DNA of 64,000 bases. Origin: Acanthochlamys bracteata (Eukaryota; Streptophyta; Magnoliopsida; Pandanales; Velloziaceae). The notes beneath the pieces are model-generated. The model had not been told where the DNA came from and ran no database searches. It worked only from the letters and a program-made list of their open reading frames with translations. Location: contig CM034135.1 of the NCBI GenBank assembly GCA_019914995.1, positions 5,520,501 through 5,584,500 on the forward strand, in the 5' to 3' direction. The position numbers and the translations under genes are program-made. Below are positions 48,381 to 59,975 of this stretch, one piece after another; position 1 is the first letter of the stretch, and every line of letters starts with the position of its first letter.

Positions 48381-48959
48381 ATGCATGATGTATTTATGTA
48401 ATGTTTGCCCTTCATATTTTCTCACAGTTATTATGTAATGAAGATATTTATATAATGAATATATAATTATGAATTTAATGAATGCTATATGTAATTTTGA
48501 TGAATATATATAGATTTATTGTAAATTTAGTACAAATTTAATAACTAAAATTTTGATGAATAAATTAAAATTACCCACTGAAAAATTCAGTCAGTAAATT
48601 TTGAATTACCCATTAGAACATTTATTCGGTAAACTGAAAGTACCGATGAAATTTTACAGTCGATAATTTATTGTTTAATACCGACAGAATTTTTCGTTTG
48701 GTCGGTAAGTCGTTTAGGGACTAGTCGTTGCCGACTAAATACCGACTAACACATATTCAGTCGGCAATTTATGTTACCGACTTATTTGTTATCAATAACG
48801 ACTGAATTTTGCAGTCGGTAAAGATCCAAGTTGTAGTAGTGTGACTCTACTTCAGAATACATACAATAATAGATGATAGTAGTCATCTTGCTATAAGAGG
48901 AACTAATGACTACAATATTTTGTTATTTGTTTAATAATAGTCGTAGGGGATCCGGTGAG

Positions 48960-51881
48960 TAGAGGCGCGAATATGAATAGGACGGACTAGTCTGTCCGGG
49001 CCAAATGAACATATCCGGTTGGTCTGATCCGTTCCGGCTCTCCTATCTAAGTGTCGGTTCGGTCCGATTGTAATTTACCGGTTCTATTCGTTTGTCTGCC
49101 TCTTTTATTTTTAGACAAAAGATGAAATGAATAAAAAAATTTTAAAAATAATTTTAAAAATTATTCTTAAAATAAAAGTAAAATTTAAATAATTTTATTA
49201 CATATTATATATTTTGATTTGTACTAGGAAAATTTTTGTTTAAAAATAATCTAGAAAATTGTTCTATTAGGTTTCCATTATGAGTTATACATTAAATCTT
49301 TTTTAATTGTAAGTTCCAATCTTGAGACAAATTAGCATCTCCATTATCCTACTAGACAGTTGTGTTCTTCGGACTTCAATTATCTTTCTAGTTGTATTAA
49401 ATGTCGACTCTTAAAACACTGTTGGGACAGGTATATTAAAATATCACTTGCTAAATGTATTAAATATCTTATTAAATGTGTTTTTCACTAATTAAATATA
49501 TTAAAATTTTATGAAGGAATTGTCGTTGCCATCGATAGTGACAGTTCAAAATAGATATTCAAATCGAATAAATATTGTATGCTGTTGAAGTTGAAGCTGG
49601 TTTTGAACTTGGCATGATGGATTCAAATTGATCATTTAATTATTTTTGTCTTCTTACTTTGATGAGTTTGCGTCATTATCAGTTGTTGTTGTTGATTCGA
49701 CAAATCATAGAACTTAATCTCATAAAAATCATAAACTTCGTATAACTTGTTATGAACGTTAGTAATTTATAATTAAATATAAAAAATATCGAAATACATA
49801 TCAATGTAAGTAAGAGTATAAAAAAGTACACAAATTTAAATCTACGATCTAACATAAAGCAAAACATTATTAAAAAAATATATTAGACCAATATTTTTTT
49901 AATTTGCTTATCATTATTATAACTATAGGTCCAAATAATTATTCTGTTAGATGCAAATGTAATATGGTAGTCATATTAAAAATTAAATATAAAACTAATA
50001 AAGAAATAGAATAGTAAACACCATTTAATAAAATAGTAGCATTATAGAAATTTCTAAAGTCTACAAGTTTTTTAAGAATAATCCAATGAGTTTTACTAAA
50101 TATGTCATTACTTATTCTTTTATTATAAAAAGTTATAAGTACATTTTTATAATCTAAACTTCTTAATTAACATTAAATAAGTATAATTTCATATCACTAG
50201 CATATCAAGCTTGAACTTACGAGGCTTCAAATTTTTCGCTAGAAAATATCGCTTAAATTCATCTTAACAATAAAGTAAGAAATAGTAGTACGAATATTAT
50301 TAACCCATTCAGTTACTAGCTTCATATATGATTGCACGATTAAGTTGATAATATGACAAGCACAACTTTAATATAGTAAAATTTCACCAATATATGAGAT
50401 TAGCTTAATCTCAAAAAATCAAATCATTTTTGTATTTACAAAAGCATTGTCTAGTAAGATGGAGATGATGTGGTTGTTTATACCAAAATTTTTAATTATA
50501 TTTATAATGCGGTTAGAAACATTCTTATCATCATGTGTGCAATCAATAAGTGTAAAACAATAATTCATTTTTGCATAATCTATTATGAATCTAAGCAATT
50601 TGCACAATACCAAATATTATTAGTATCAGACATTACTAAAAATAAAAAGTGTAATAAACATAATTCAGGTTTTAATTTAGTTTGTATTTTATCATAATAA
50701 GTAATAATATCACTTCTAATAGTTGTTCTATTAACTTTTGAAATTATGGAGAATATATTTGTTATAAAAAGGTGACAACTCAAAATTAATAGAAACATTC
50801 ATAGTACAAATCATATAGGTTAGAGATCCTTAATTACATTAGGACCAAGTATTTAGAAACACATTTTTTTGAATTGAAATTGAGTTTATGAAGAATCATT
50901 CCAATTCCTTTTTTATAACACATATTTTACCATGGGTTATTAAATATCGGGTTCCAACATTAGGATTAATAGTTAGAAGCTTCTTGCAAAATTTACATCT
51001 CGCTATTTTTTATTTAGTACAATCATTTTTATGTTCGACGGTGAAGTAATTAGTTTCATATTTCAGAAGTTGTGGCTTTTGAAGATTTGTTGCTGTCGAT
51101 GTTGACGTTGAAGTCGAACTATCTCTAGCACTCGAAATTGGAGGAGTTTAGTAACATTTTTTTTTTTGTACTAGAGGAACTTCAATGCCTTTTTTCGTAC
51201 TGACAACATCTATTTACAGCAAATTTTGATCGTCAATACCCACAGTCATCTATGTCAAGATTAATAGTACAAATATTTAAATCTATATAGAATAAATGCT
51301 AAAAGTTTTTGAAAATGCGAGAATGCAAGTTTAAGAATTTAAAGAAAGAAAGAAGAATTTATAACTTGGTTGAGTTTGAGAATGAAAAATGAGATGAAAA
51401 TTTATAATGTAAAATTTGAATTATGATAGAATGTATTTATAGATAAAAGCCCAATAAGTGTGTGACCACTGCCTGACGTCAGTATGACAATAAAAATTGA
51501 CTGTTGGTGATGGTCTAGCGAAAAAATAAACTATTATTAGGCAGCTAATAGTCAATGTGACTATTAGCGGACATCAACGATCATGCTGATATTAGTGTGA
51601 TATCATCACCGAAGTTACATGACCAGTGTTGTTATGTTTTATTTTTTCCAAATATATTTCATTTGATGTTGATATAATCAACTATTAATATTGACTAAGT
51701 CAATGGTTAATATTGATTGGTTAACTTGAACAGTAATCGAGTATATAATCTGCCCGCAGGATCAATGAAGCTTTATCCTGATTGATGAACTAGGCTGATC
51801 TAGGTCGAGCAGGCTTTGAGTTGGGTTGTGTAGCTGAATTGCAGATTGACTCATATAGTTCGGCTCTTATTTTCATCTCTA
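48960..51881. mobile_element. Decayed hAT transposon with flanking 8-bp duplication
   Basis: The ends TAGAGGCGCGAATATGAATA (left) and the mirror of TATTTTCATCTCTA (right) form short imperfect terminal inverted repeats. CCGGTGAG (48952-48959) and TTGGTGAG (51882-51889) flank it, an 8-bp duplication with two mismatches, as expected for hAT elements. The interior carries a broken BED-finger transposase on the minus strand. Confidence 0.75.
49310..51070 (-). pseudogene. hAT transposase (BED finger, RICESLEEPER-like) remnant
   Basis: On the minus strand the parts occur in the normal order. A BED zinc finger (YFTVEHKND, then CKFCKKLLTINPNVGT and LITHGKIC) lies near 50930-51065. The catalytic core includes NYCFTLIDCTHDDKN, FGINNHIISILLDNA and a CACHIINLIVQSYMKL region near 50290-50600. 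A degraded hATC dimerisation region (ASDIL..., then RTQLSSRIMEMLICL) lies near 49310-49450. Many stops and frameshifts. It once made the protein that moved elements with these ends. Confidence 0.8.
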
Positions 51882-51978
51882 TTGGTGAGTAGTCATAAGA
51901 AGTTAATATTGTTGACTTTGACATATTTTTAGAGGCGTTTAACTTAACGTCACACATATAATAACTACATTAATGATG

Positions 51979-53151
51979 TAGATACAAATTCGAATGGGCC
52001 TGGCCAAAGGAGCCACCCGAGTCGTGTCGGCCCGGCCTAGGCACAGATTTTTTGCCAGGCCCGACGTATTTGCCTGCTATTATTTTAATAAATAAAAATA
52101 ATAAAAATATAAAATAATTTCAGAAATATTATTAATATAAAAATAAACTAATAAATAATACAATATAGATATTACATTTGATTGTATAATAATAAGTTTA
52201 AAATTTTGTAACTTCAATTACCATATCATAATTCAAAAGAAATTTTCATATTTTGCTTCATCTATCTATATTTGAATTTTTTGAATTGTTTATGAGTTGA
52301 ACAATTACTCTAAGAATATATCCAGTACAGATCTAACTCAATGTTCGTATGTAAATTGGATCGGTTTTTACATAATTTTTTTTAAACCTCACGCAATCGT
52401 ATAATTTAAGGATGAGCATCAATTCGAGTATGCATCCTGCACCACCAAAAAATGTTCATCTTTAAATTGTAAGGTTGCGTGAGATTTCAAAAAAAATTGT
52501 GTAGGGATTGATCTAAATTAGTTACAGATATTGAATTAGATCCATATTGGATAAATTTTTTGAGCAATTGTTGAATTCATAGACAATTTAAGAAATACAA
52601 ATGAAGATAGGTAAAGTAAAATGTGAAAAGTTCTTATGATATAGTTATTGAAGTTGCAACATGAAAGAAAGAAAATTTTTTAATTTGAGAGATGAAAATT
52701 TGTTGTGTGAAATTTGAATAAAAATAGAATATATTTATAGATGATATGGTGAATAAATTTTAAATAAAAAAATTTTTTAAAAAAATAACGAGACATCTAA
52801 CTGATGTGCTACCGTTGACTAATGTCATAGTGACGTCAACCAATGGTAACACACTCGTTGGCTGTCATTCTGTCAAAAAGACAATAGTTGTACTAGCATC
52901 AACATGATTGTTATTTTTTTAAATTTTAGTTTTTTATCTGATCAACAGTCAAAGTTGAACAGATCAAAGTTAATATTAATAAGTCAACGTAAATATTGAT
53001 AAGTTAATATTGACAATATCGATTCAATACTATTTATTAAATCAGACCGGATTGGCCCAATCTAATACTATTTACTAGCCGAGTGCGCTGTGCTCCGGGC
53101 TAATTCGCCGGACGCATGTCAGCGGTGCGGTTCGACTCATATTTTCACCTA
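51979..53151. mobile_element. Non-autonomous hAT-like element upstream of UTP11
   Basis: The left end TAGATACAAATTCGAATGGG and the mirror of ATATTTTCACCTA at the right resemble the ends of the neighbouring hAT element. Part of its right half (GAGATGAAAATTTGTTG...ATATTTATAGATGA) parallels that element's 51380-51445 region. Flanks TAATGATG and TAATTAAC match only at five of eight bases, so the duplication is uncertain. No transposase. It contains a long inverted repeat (52208-52657) and ends about 180 bp before the UTP11 start codon. Confidence 0.55.
52208..52657. repeat. Long inverted repeat (hairpin) with arms of about 210 bp
   Basis: The left arm (52208-52418) and right arm (52453-52657) are imperfect reverse complements over their full length. 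Examples: GTAACTTCAATTACCATATC against GATATAGTTATTGAAGTTGC; TGAGTTGAACAATTACTC against GAGCAATTGTTGAATTCA; AACCTCACGCAATCGTATAA against TTGTAAGGTTGCGTGAGATT. The spacer is about 34 bases. A transcript across it would fold into one long hairpin. Confidence 0.85.
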
Positions 53152-53333
53152 TAATTAACAATACATATTTAATAAACTTCTCACGGTAATATGCGCCCTA
53201 ACTAAATATATACACCAGCATGACCCGACCCGTCCCGGACAGACCCGTTTGACCTGCTTCCGATTTCGACCCGTTTTACTGCGCTGAGCTCCTCAATTTC
53301 AAGTTTTCTTGTTCACCGCAGCCGCTGGGAAAA

Positions 53334-56300
53334 ATGTCGTCGCTGAGGAACGCCGTCTACCGCCGAGCTCACAAAGAGCGCTCGCAGCCGTAATCCATCT
53401 CTCAACTCCATCTCTCTGTATCGATGTATATGTATTGCTGCTTGGGATTTGTTTTGTAATTGAGATTGATTGGTTTGATGTTTTTTTGCAGTAATGAGAG
53501 GAAGAAGTTTGGGATTCTGGAGAAACACAAGGATTATGTCGTCAGAGCACGAGCTTTTCATCGGAAAGAAGAAACTCTCCTGGTATCCCTAAAAGAATCT
53601 ATATTCTTTCATATGTTGATCTTTTCATAAATTTTTTAGAATGATGGTATTTCATAAATTTTTATGAATGTTGGTATAGTGATCTCTGTTGCTAACAGTA
53701 GGAGTAATCAATACTGATAATACAAAGCTCTGATTTTGGGATGCTCTTGACATACTGGCATTTCAAGGAATAGAATTATACAAATAAGTCATTGCGGTCC
53801 CTAGACAATGTAAAGTTTTTATCAAGTAGTAGTTGTTGTTGGATTTGGTGTTATGCAGTTCACACTTGTAGTTTTGTTTTATTACCATAGGTTTTAAGAA
53901 GATTTATGTGTCATGGAGTTTGAGATATGCACTATGGTTGATTGAATTGGTTTTGCAATTTTAGTTTTGAGCTGCCACAATGATTAGCAAATTCTACAAG
54001 AAATGTAACCATCTTCATTTCTAATAGTGAAATCTAATACATGGTGGATTATGAATTTACAGAAGTACTAATATGGAAATTTTAAAACAAGGAGAGCTGA
54101 TGCATTTGTCTGGCAGCTTTCCTTGCATTTTAGTTTGTAAAGCACTCTTGTCATATATATAGCTTCAGCAACTTTGTTCGAAATCTAACACATGCTGGAT
54201 TATGAATTTATGGAGGTACTTTATGGAATTTGTAAAATAAAGATAGCTTGATGCATTGTGTAGCAACTTTTCTAGCATTTTGCTTTATAAAGCACTCCTG
54301 TGAGAGAAATAGCTTCAGCAACTTTGCTGTATGCAGATTTACTTTCTGTAACTTGCATGTAGGATAACTAAGGTATCAGCACTACTTGGCAGCACATGAT
54401 CATTTCTATTGACTCCTGATTAGTTAGGGCTAGACTTCAAATTCCTAGGTTTTACTTTTTGCTAACCATGGTATGGTCTTCCATTGATGTATTCTGGCAG
54501 AGACTAAAAGAGAAAGCGGCTTTTAGGAACCCAGATGAATTCTATTTCAAGATGATCAATACCAGAACTGTAGATGGTGTACACAAACCTGGGTATTGCA
54601 GAACTTGATTTGTATTAAGTTCAACTTATTAGGCACAGTGTGGGTGTTGCAACTGAGTGTGTTGGATTTTATTTCAGGAGTGAAGCGAACAAGTTTACAC
54701 AAGAGGAACTCTTGTTGATGAAGACCCAAGATATTGGATATGTTCTTCAGAAAGCTCAGACTGAAAAGAAGGTGAGTAGCATCCAGTGTTGACCTTCTGG
54801 TTGCATTCATTGGCAAATTTGAGAAGCTTTGGATTTGACTAATATGATTGTTGTTTCTATAGAAAATTGAAAAGCTAAGCTCGGTGCTTCATAGACTTGA
54901 TAATAGACCTCAAAATAAGCATGTCTATTTTGCAGAAGACAGGTATGATTGCTAAGAAATACCAAACTCTTTCAAAGTGCTACATTTAGACTCCTTTAGA
55001 GTGCCATTGGGATATTTATTTTTCTTAAATTTAAACTAAGACTTAGATAGTCAAAGAAGCAATGGAATTGCAAGACTCACTCTAGGCATCTCACAAACAT
55101 TTTGAGATGATTTGACATTATTGGGCTCTGGTTCAAGTTAATTTGAATTTTGTGTTGTTATGATAGTTTTTAACCAGATGCTTCCAAAGATCTTCTAAAA
55201 GATGCAAGTATGTAGGTATTATTCTTCCAAATTCATGCTTTTAAGTATGAATCATAAGAAACTAAGCACATGTATGCCAGATATGATACTTTAGAGGTGA
55301 CACATCAGATCAGCATAGGACTAGCACCTTTCAACATAGTCGTGCATTACAATGATTTATGCATGAATCTATTTTATGAATAAACTTATAGTTTATATAA
55401 AAATTGGAAAAAGTAAGGTACTGTTGTTCAATAGATTGATGTCATCCCATTATGTGCTCCTTATGTGGATGAGCTAGAAGTGGATGAGTTGTTTGTATCT
55501 TAATCGCATTTCTATAGAGACCAAGATTGGAATGTGAAAAATGAAAAAAGTTCATCGTAAAATATAAGATGGAAAGTTTAGAATATGTCATGGAGGACAA
55601 AAAATAAAATTCATTTTGAGTAATGGGTTTAAATCATCGTCTTTAATCTGATTATTTATTTATTTATTTATTTTTCTGTACCGTTTTGTGATGTCTCTTA
55701 AGTTGACTCCATTGTTTTCCCTATTGGGTTACACTAGCATGGTGTTTCAAGTGAACTCTTATGTCTTTTCTCTATGTGGTATATAAACAGCTTTTAGTTG
55801 ATAGTTTTCAGAATATTATGCAACATGATCCCACATTCTAAGTCATAGTGAGGGCAAAAGAAATATAAAACATGGTCCATACCCGATGTTTATTGATAAA
55901 AGAACCAGAAACTTCTTACAATTATTAATTCATTTATTCTTATGTAAGGGATGAAGCTAAAGAAATAGAAAAGAGATCACGTCAAACAAGTGAAAGACCT
56001 TCTTCTGCACATGTACCGAGTCGCATAAGAAAGTAAGTCGCTTCTACTTTGTTATCGCACGTTGATATTTTATCTGGTTTACTTTTTAAGAACTATATTT
56101 AACCTGAAATAGAGATCAACTGCGAATGCTCAACTATATTCTGCGATTTGTGTTTGTTTTCTGCTAAGTAAGCTGCATGTCAAATCTCAATGCTTATTTG
56201 TTTATCACCTTATCTTTCTAGTAGTTTTCCACCATTATGATATGTTGTATTATACTTTAGTTTGTGTCAGATTCAACTTATATTTCTGTGTATGTTGTGA

Positions 56301-56683
56301 TCTAAAATTTTGATGCTCTGTGCCCTCCTATCCTGATCCTCCCATCTCTCAAGGAAAATAGCTTCTTCTTATAAAGAGCTAGAAGGAAGGAAGAACAGGG
56401 TCCAGGAATTGGAAAAGTTGTACAAACACATGGCCTTGCAGAAGGAATTGCAGGTACTGAGAATGTTAGATAATTTGCGTATGAGCATGTCACTACAATG
56501 AAGTGATTATCTATTGTATGTTGTTGGCATGAACATAACTTGAAGTCAAGATACTATAGCTAACTAACAAACGTTGATTCTTTGAAGCAGAAATCTGGGC
56601 GTAAGCGAAAGCTTCGACCTGATGAGATAGTTTCTCCCACAGATAAGCCTGTCTATAAATGGCGTGCAGAGCGGAAAAGATGA
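53334..56683 (+). CDS. UTP11: UTP11, U3 snoRNA-associated protein of the small-subunit processome
   Basis: Eight coding exons close in phase: 53334-53389, 53492-53582, 54501-54592, 54678-54771, 54863-54942, 55949-56032, 56354-56453 and 56591-56683. They give 229 aa, the usual length of plant UTP11. All introns are GT-AG. The protein starts MSSLRNAVYRRAHKERSQP and continues KKFGILEKHKDYVVRA, then AAFRNPDEFYFKMINTRTVD with EELLLMKTQDIGYVLQKAQ, and ends in a basic tail with KPVYKWRAERKR. These are hallmarks of the Utp11 family. It acts in the nucleolus in early 18S rRNA processing with U3 snoRNP. The protein is basic, helical and Lys/Arg-rich, with no transmembrane segment. The start is the only ATG that opens this family-typical N-terminus. 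A hAT-like element lies just upstream, so its promoter is short or includes transposon sequence. Confidence 0.95.
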
Positions 56684-57727
56684 TAATTGGCATTGAATTC
56701 TCCTTTCAATTGGTCATGTGCTTGTTACTGCCATAACACTTTTGGAGAGATTGAGGCGCTGGGTCAAAACGTAGCTGCCTGTACGATGGCTAAATTATGT
56801 CATTTCGTGCATATGCCTTTTGATTTGCTTTTTGCAGTCTACCAGTTTCGGCATGTCATCCTCCAGAGTATGTTTTTGTAGTAAGGTGGTGTTATCTTAT
56901 AGTATGCTTGATGATGTTATTAGGAGTTGGCAGAATATCAATGTAATTTTTATTGTGTTTTAATTGAACTAATGAGATACAGTCAGCCGTGTATGTAGGA
57001 TGATCTTCTTTTACCTTAACTGGTTGGAATTTTGTTCTTTGCTTCTCTTTTTCTGTGTAAATTCTCATTGTGTCTAGATTTCTCACAAGTTAGAACTTCC
57101 TCTATCGAGAAACATGGTTCATACTCAACATATGACGCATCCATTCACAAACCCATTTTCAGATGAGAAGAAAAGGCCACACTGCCTTAATCAGAAACCT
57201 ATAATCAGAAAAGGCTACCCATCTTCAGATGACAAGTCTTTTATCGACCAATAATCAGTTCAATGTAGTAAACACTAAGCACTGTCTTTTACGCTCTCAA
57301 TCAAGATCAAGGTATCAGAAAGTATACAAGTAAATAAAATTAACTCTTAATTGATTGTATTAATTAACACAAGCTTTCTTCACTCTTATGATTATATTAG
57401 TGTTCTAGTTTGCCTTGAAATTGATTGTTAGATTAATCCACATTGCCTGTTCGTCGATAGTGATAAACATGCAATTAAATATTTTGTAATACCTTTTTGT
57501 CATGATTATATATTGATTGATTTTATTTTTATTTTTTTTGTAAATGAGCAGAATTTGTTTTGAATTTTGCAGAGTGTTACGTAACAAAGACAAGTTGGAG
57601 AAATGAGCAATAGCTAGCTATAAATACAAGTACCAAGAATTACAGAATAATATAAAATGCAGTAACCGAAGAGACAAATCAAACTTAAAAGAATTGGGTG
57701 AGCTTTCCTTCGTTCGCTCACTAGTCT
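56684..57727. other. UTP11 3' region and unassigned intergenic DNA
   Basis: The first few hundred bases probably hold the UTP11 3' untranslated region. No further gene or repeat recognised. Confidence 0.4.
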
Positions 57728-57986
57728 GGGGCTGCGTTAGAAAAACTGCTTATCAGTTTTTTTCAACTTTTTTTCATTTTATGTTTTTTAATACATATTT
57801 TTAAAGTATATAAAAAATTTATTGAAAAATTTAGAAAGTGTAAAAAAATTCTACGGAGTAAGATCTTTTTATTGCATATTTTTATTATTTTTTTAAAATA
57901 AAAAAAATAGAACTTGTTTTTCAAAAAAATAAAAATATTCTTCATTTTAGAAAAGTTTCATTTTATAAGCACTCTCAAACGCCTCC
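57728..57986. mobile_element. Short AT-rich TIR element, family A copy 2
   Basis: Left end GGGGCTGCGTTAGAAAAACT, right end ACTCTCAAACGCCTCC. The interior includes CTGCTTATCAGTTTTTTTCA, ATTCTACGGAGTAAGATC and TTTTTATTGCATATTTTTAT, all shared with the copy at 58900-59170. Non-coding. Confidence 0.75.
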
Positions 57987-58899
57987 TTTGAAGTGTTTGG
58001 AATTAATTTTGAAATAAAATTTTTTTAAATAAAAAATATTATTATTTTTTTGAAAAATAAGTTTTATTTTTTTAACTTAAAAAATAAATAAAAATAAACA
58101 TTAAAAATATTTTAATACGTAAAATTTTTTTTAATTTTTTATATATTTATAAAATAAAAAATAAAAAATATATTTTTGAAACGCACAGATCCTCTATTGA
58201 GACCCCTATAGGTATCTCCCCCACGTGAACACAGAATCGCCCGAGGGAAGATTCGTCTCTCCTTCTCTTTGAAACGCAAGCAACACCAAATTTTAGGTAC
58301 TTTCGCGTGAATTTCGGCGAGGAGTCATCACCACACTAAAATTCTCCGATGCAAATAGGTTATCCATACACTAGATCTCAACTAGAGAGTCAGTTTCTTT
58401 TGGATTTTCTTTAATTTTTCGGTTGAGAGAGAATTCCTAACAAATCAGGATAGAAAAATTTTTAATTTCGAGGCGATTCAGTGGGTATAATGGAGGCTGA
58501 GCAATAAGGACGGAGGGGGATGGAGTTTGGCCGTGCCAGAACCACTGAATCTACAGAGCCGGGGGCATCGGACTGAGAACAGAGAGCAATGAGCGAGAAT
58601 ACTACATGCATTGCTTACTCCAAAATTGATTTCTTTGTTTATGTTTATTTTCAATCATCTTTGTTATTTGTAATAGCATGAGTAACTAAAAGTCTAGACC
58701 GGAATTTTGGATGAAATCCTAATTTAATTTGCTTGAATTTTCGAATAAGTTATGATGTATGATTGTTGAATGAATTGTGAGTTATTTAGTCTTTATGTTA
58801 ATTGCCATTTAGATGTTGGGATAATATATGAATTATTTGATTGTTATGTTTGCGATGGCTAATCCGAACATAATTTGAAATCTTAGGATTAGTTAGTGC
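57987..58899. other. Unassigned DNA between two TIR elements
   Basis: AT-rich to about 58180. A more GC-rich leader-like stretch follows (58190-58620) with an ATG at 58491 that stops after a few codons. No protein family recognised. Confidence 0.35.
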
Positions 58900-59170
58900 G
58901 GGGCTGTTTGGTTCTCCGTTTCAAAAACTGCTTATCAGCTTTTCTCAACTTTTCTTCATTTCACGTTTTTCAATACATATTTTATAAGTATATAAAAAAT
59001 TTATTTAAAAATTTAGAAAATGTAGAAAAATTCTACGAAGTGAGATCTTTTTATTGCATATTTTTATTATTGTTTTTGAAGTAAAAAAAATATAGCTCGT
59101 TTTCCAAAAAAGATAAAAATACCCTCCATTTCATAAAAGCTCTATTTCATAAGCAATCCCAAACGCCCCC
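58900..59170. mobile_element. Short AT-rich TIR element, family A copy 3
   Basis: Left end GGGGCTGTTTGG, right end CCCAAACGCCCCC, which are clear inverted repeats. Shared interior blocks with the copy at 57728 include CTGCTTATCAGC, AATACATATTTTATAAGTAT, ATTCTACGAAGTGAGATC and TTTTTATTGCATATTTTTAT. This is the best preserved copy. Non-coding. Confidence 0.8.
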
Positions 59171-59681
59171 TTAGACCAAAGTAGCACGATTATATGATTT
59201 TTGATTCATTAGATCATAATCCATCTAGTTTAAATCTTGACTAGACTAAAATTATAATAAATTTAGAAGTAAGGTGATTCTAAACTAGATCAAACTTAGG
59301 GTCATAGTTAGAAATTCGACCTAAGAATTGGATGAAAATATTAGGTATGAAATTTTCTCAATTGTCGAAAAATCATCACACTTATTTGTTTCAAGGAAAG
59401 AACATTAGTGGTAGATTTTAAAATTTCAATTATTATCACTTTTGCTTTCTAAAACCCATTTGTCTAGTTGTACGATTAGATTTTAATACATACTCGTAGG
59501 TTGATAAATAATCTTTATTTTATTACTTATTTTGTGAAATTAGTTTGAATTAGAGTTAACTTCTATTTATGTGGGTCGAATATGTTATTTGCTATATGGA
59601 AAAAGATAACCATATTCTTACAGTATAAATTAGGATAGAGTTTTTAGAATTTTCTTAGGTGATTTTAACCTCAATAAATCC
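59171..59681. other. Unassigned AT-rich DNA
   Basis: No gene or complete repeat recognised. Confidence 0.4.
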
Positions 59682-59975
59682 GTTGTAGGTGCCAAGTGGG
59701 TAGTTCGCAATAAGATGAACGATAACGGTGATATTGTTAGAAAGAAAGTTAGATTAGCAACTAAAAATTATTTGCATAAAGAAGGTATTGAGTTTGATGA
59801 ATCCTATGCTCCTCCTATTGCACGTTAGAAGTTATTCGTTTTTCACTTGTATTTGCTTGTCATATAAATTTCAAGTTGATTTGGATGGATGTAAAAATAT
59901 ATTTCAACTGTTTTATCAAAGAATAAGTTTTTATTGAGCAACTACCAGATTTTGGTAACGTGAAGCCCATTCATG
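59682..59975 (+). pseudogene. Ty1/copia reverse transcriptase fragment
   Basis: The frame gives VVGAKWVVRNKMNDNGDIVR followed by KKVRLATKNYLHKEGIEFDE and SYAPPIAR. This is the N-terminal part of copia reverse transcriptase (usual KWVFRNK.DE.G.I...KARLVAKGY.Q..GIDY.ETFAPV.R). After a stop, shifted frames still show degraded matches to ACYKNFKL.QMDVK..FLNG. No integrase, RNase H or LTRs were found nearby. It is a relic, distinct from the copia Gag remnant at 15-16 kb, which is on the other strand. Confidence 0.8.

Larger units (their letters stand above)
46380..48841. mobile_element. Complete non-autonomous CACTA element carrying host gene fragments
   Basis: The left end CACTACTAAAAAAATAACC (46380) and right end AAGTTGTAGTAGTG (ending 48841) are inverted repeats. 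The element is flanked by TGA at 46377-46379 and again at 48842-48844, the 3-bp duplication expected of CACTA transposons. Subterminal ACCGACTGA / AGTCGGTAA units crowd both ends (to about 46680, and from about 48570). Inside there is no transposase. Instead it carries two pieces of a plasma-membrane H+-ATPase and one of a kinesin-5, all in the same orientation, with leader-like sequence before them. It must be mobilised by a transposase made elsewhere. Confidence 0.85.

Noticed and set aside
43478..48841. One large CACTA element from the first left end to the right end
   Set aside because: The three bases before 43478 (GGT) do not match those after 48841 (TGA), while the inner left end at 46380 does match with TGA.
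2116..52657. The inverted repeats as a CRISPR-like or phage-type array
   Set aside because: The window is plant nuclear DNA with spliced genes; the repeats are single hairpins, not regularly spaced direct repeats.
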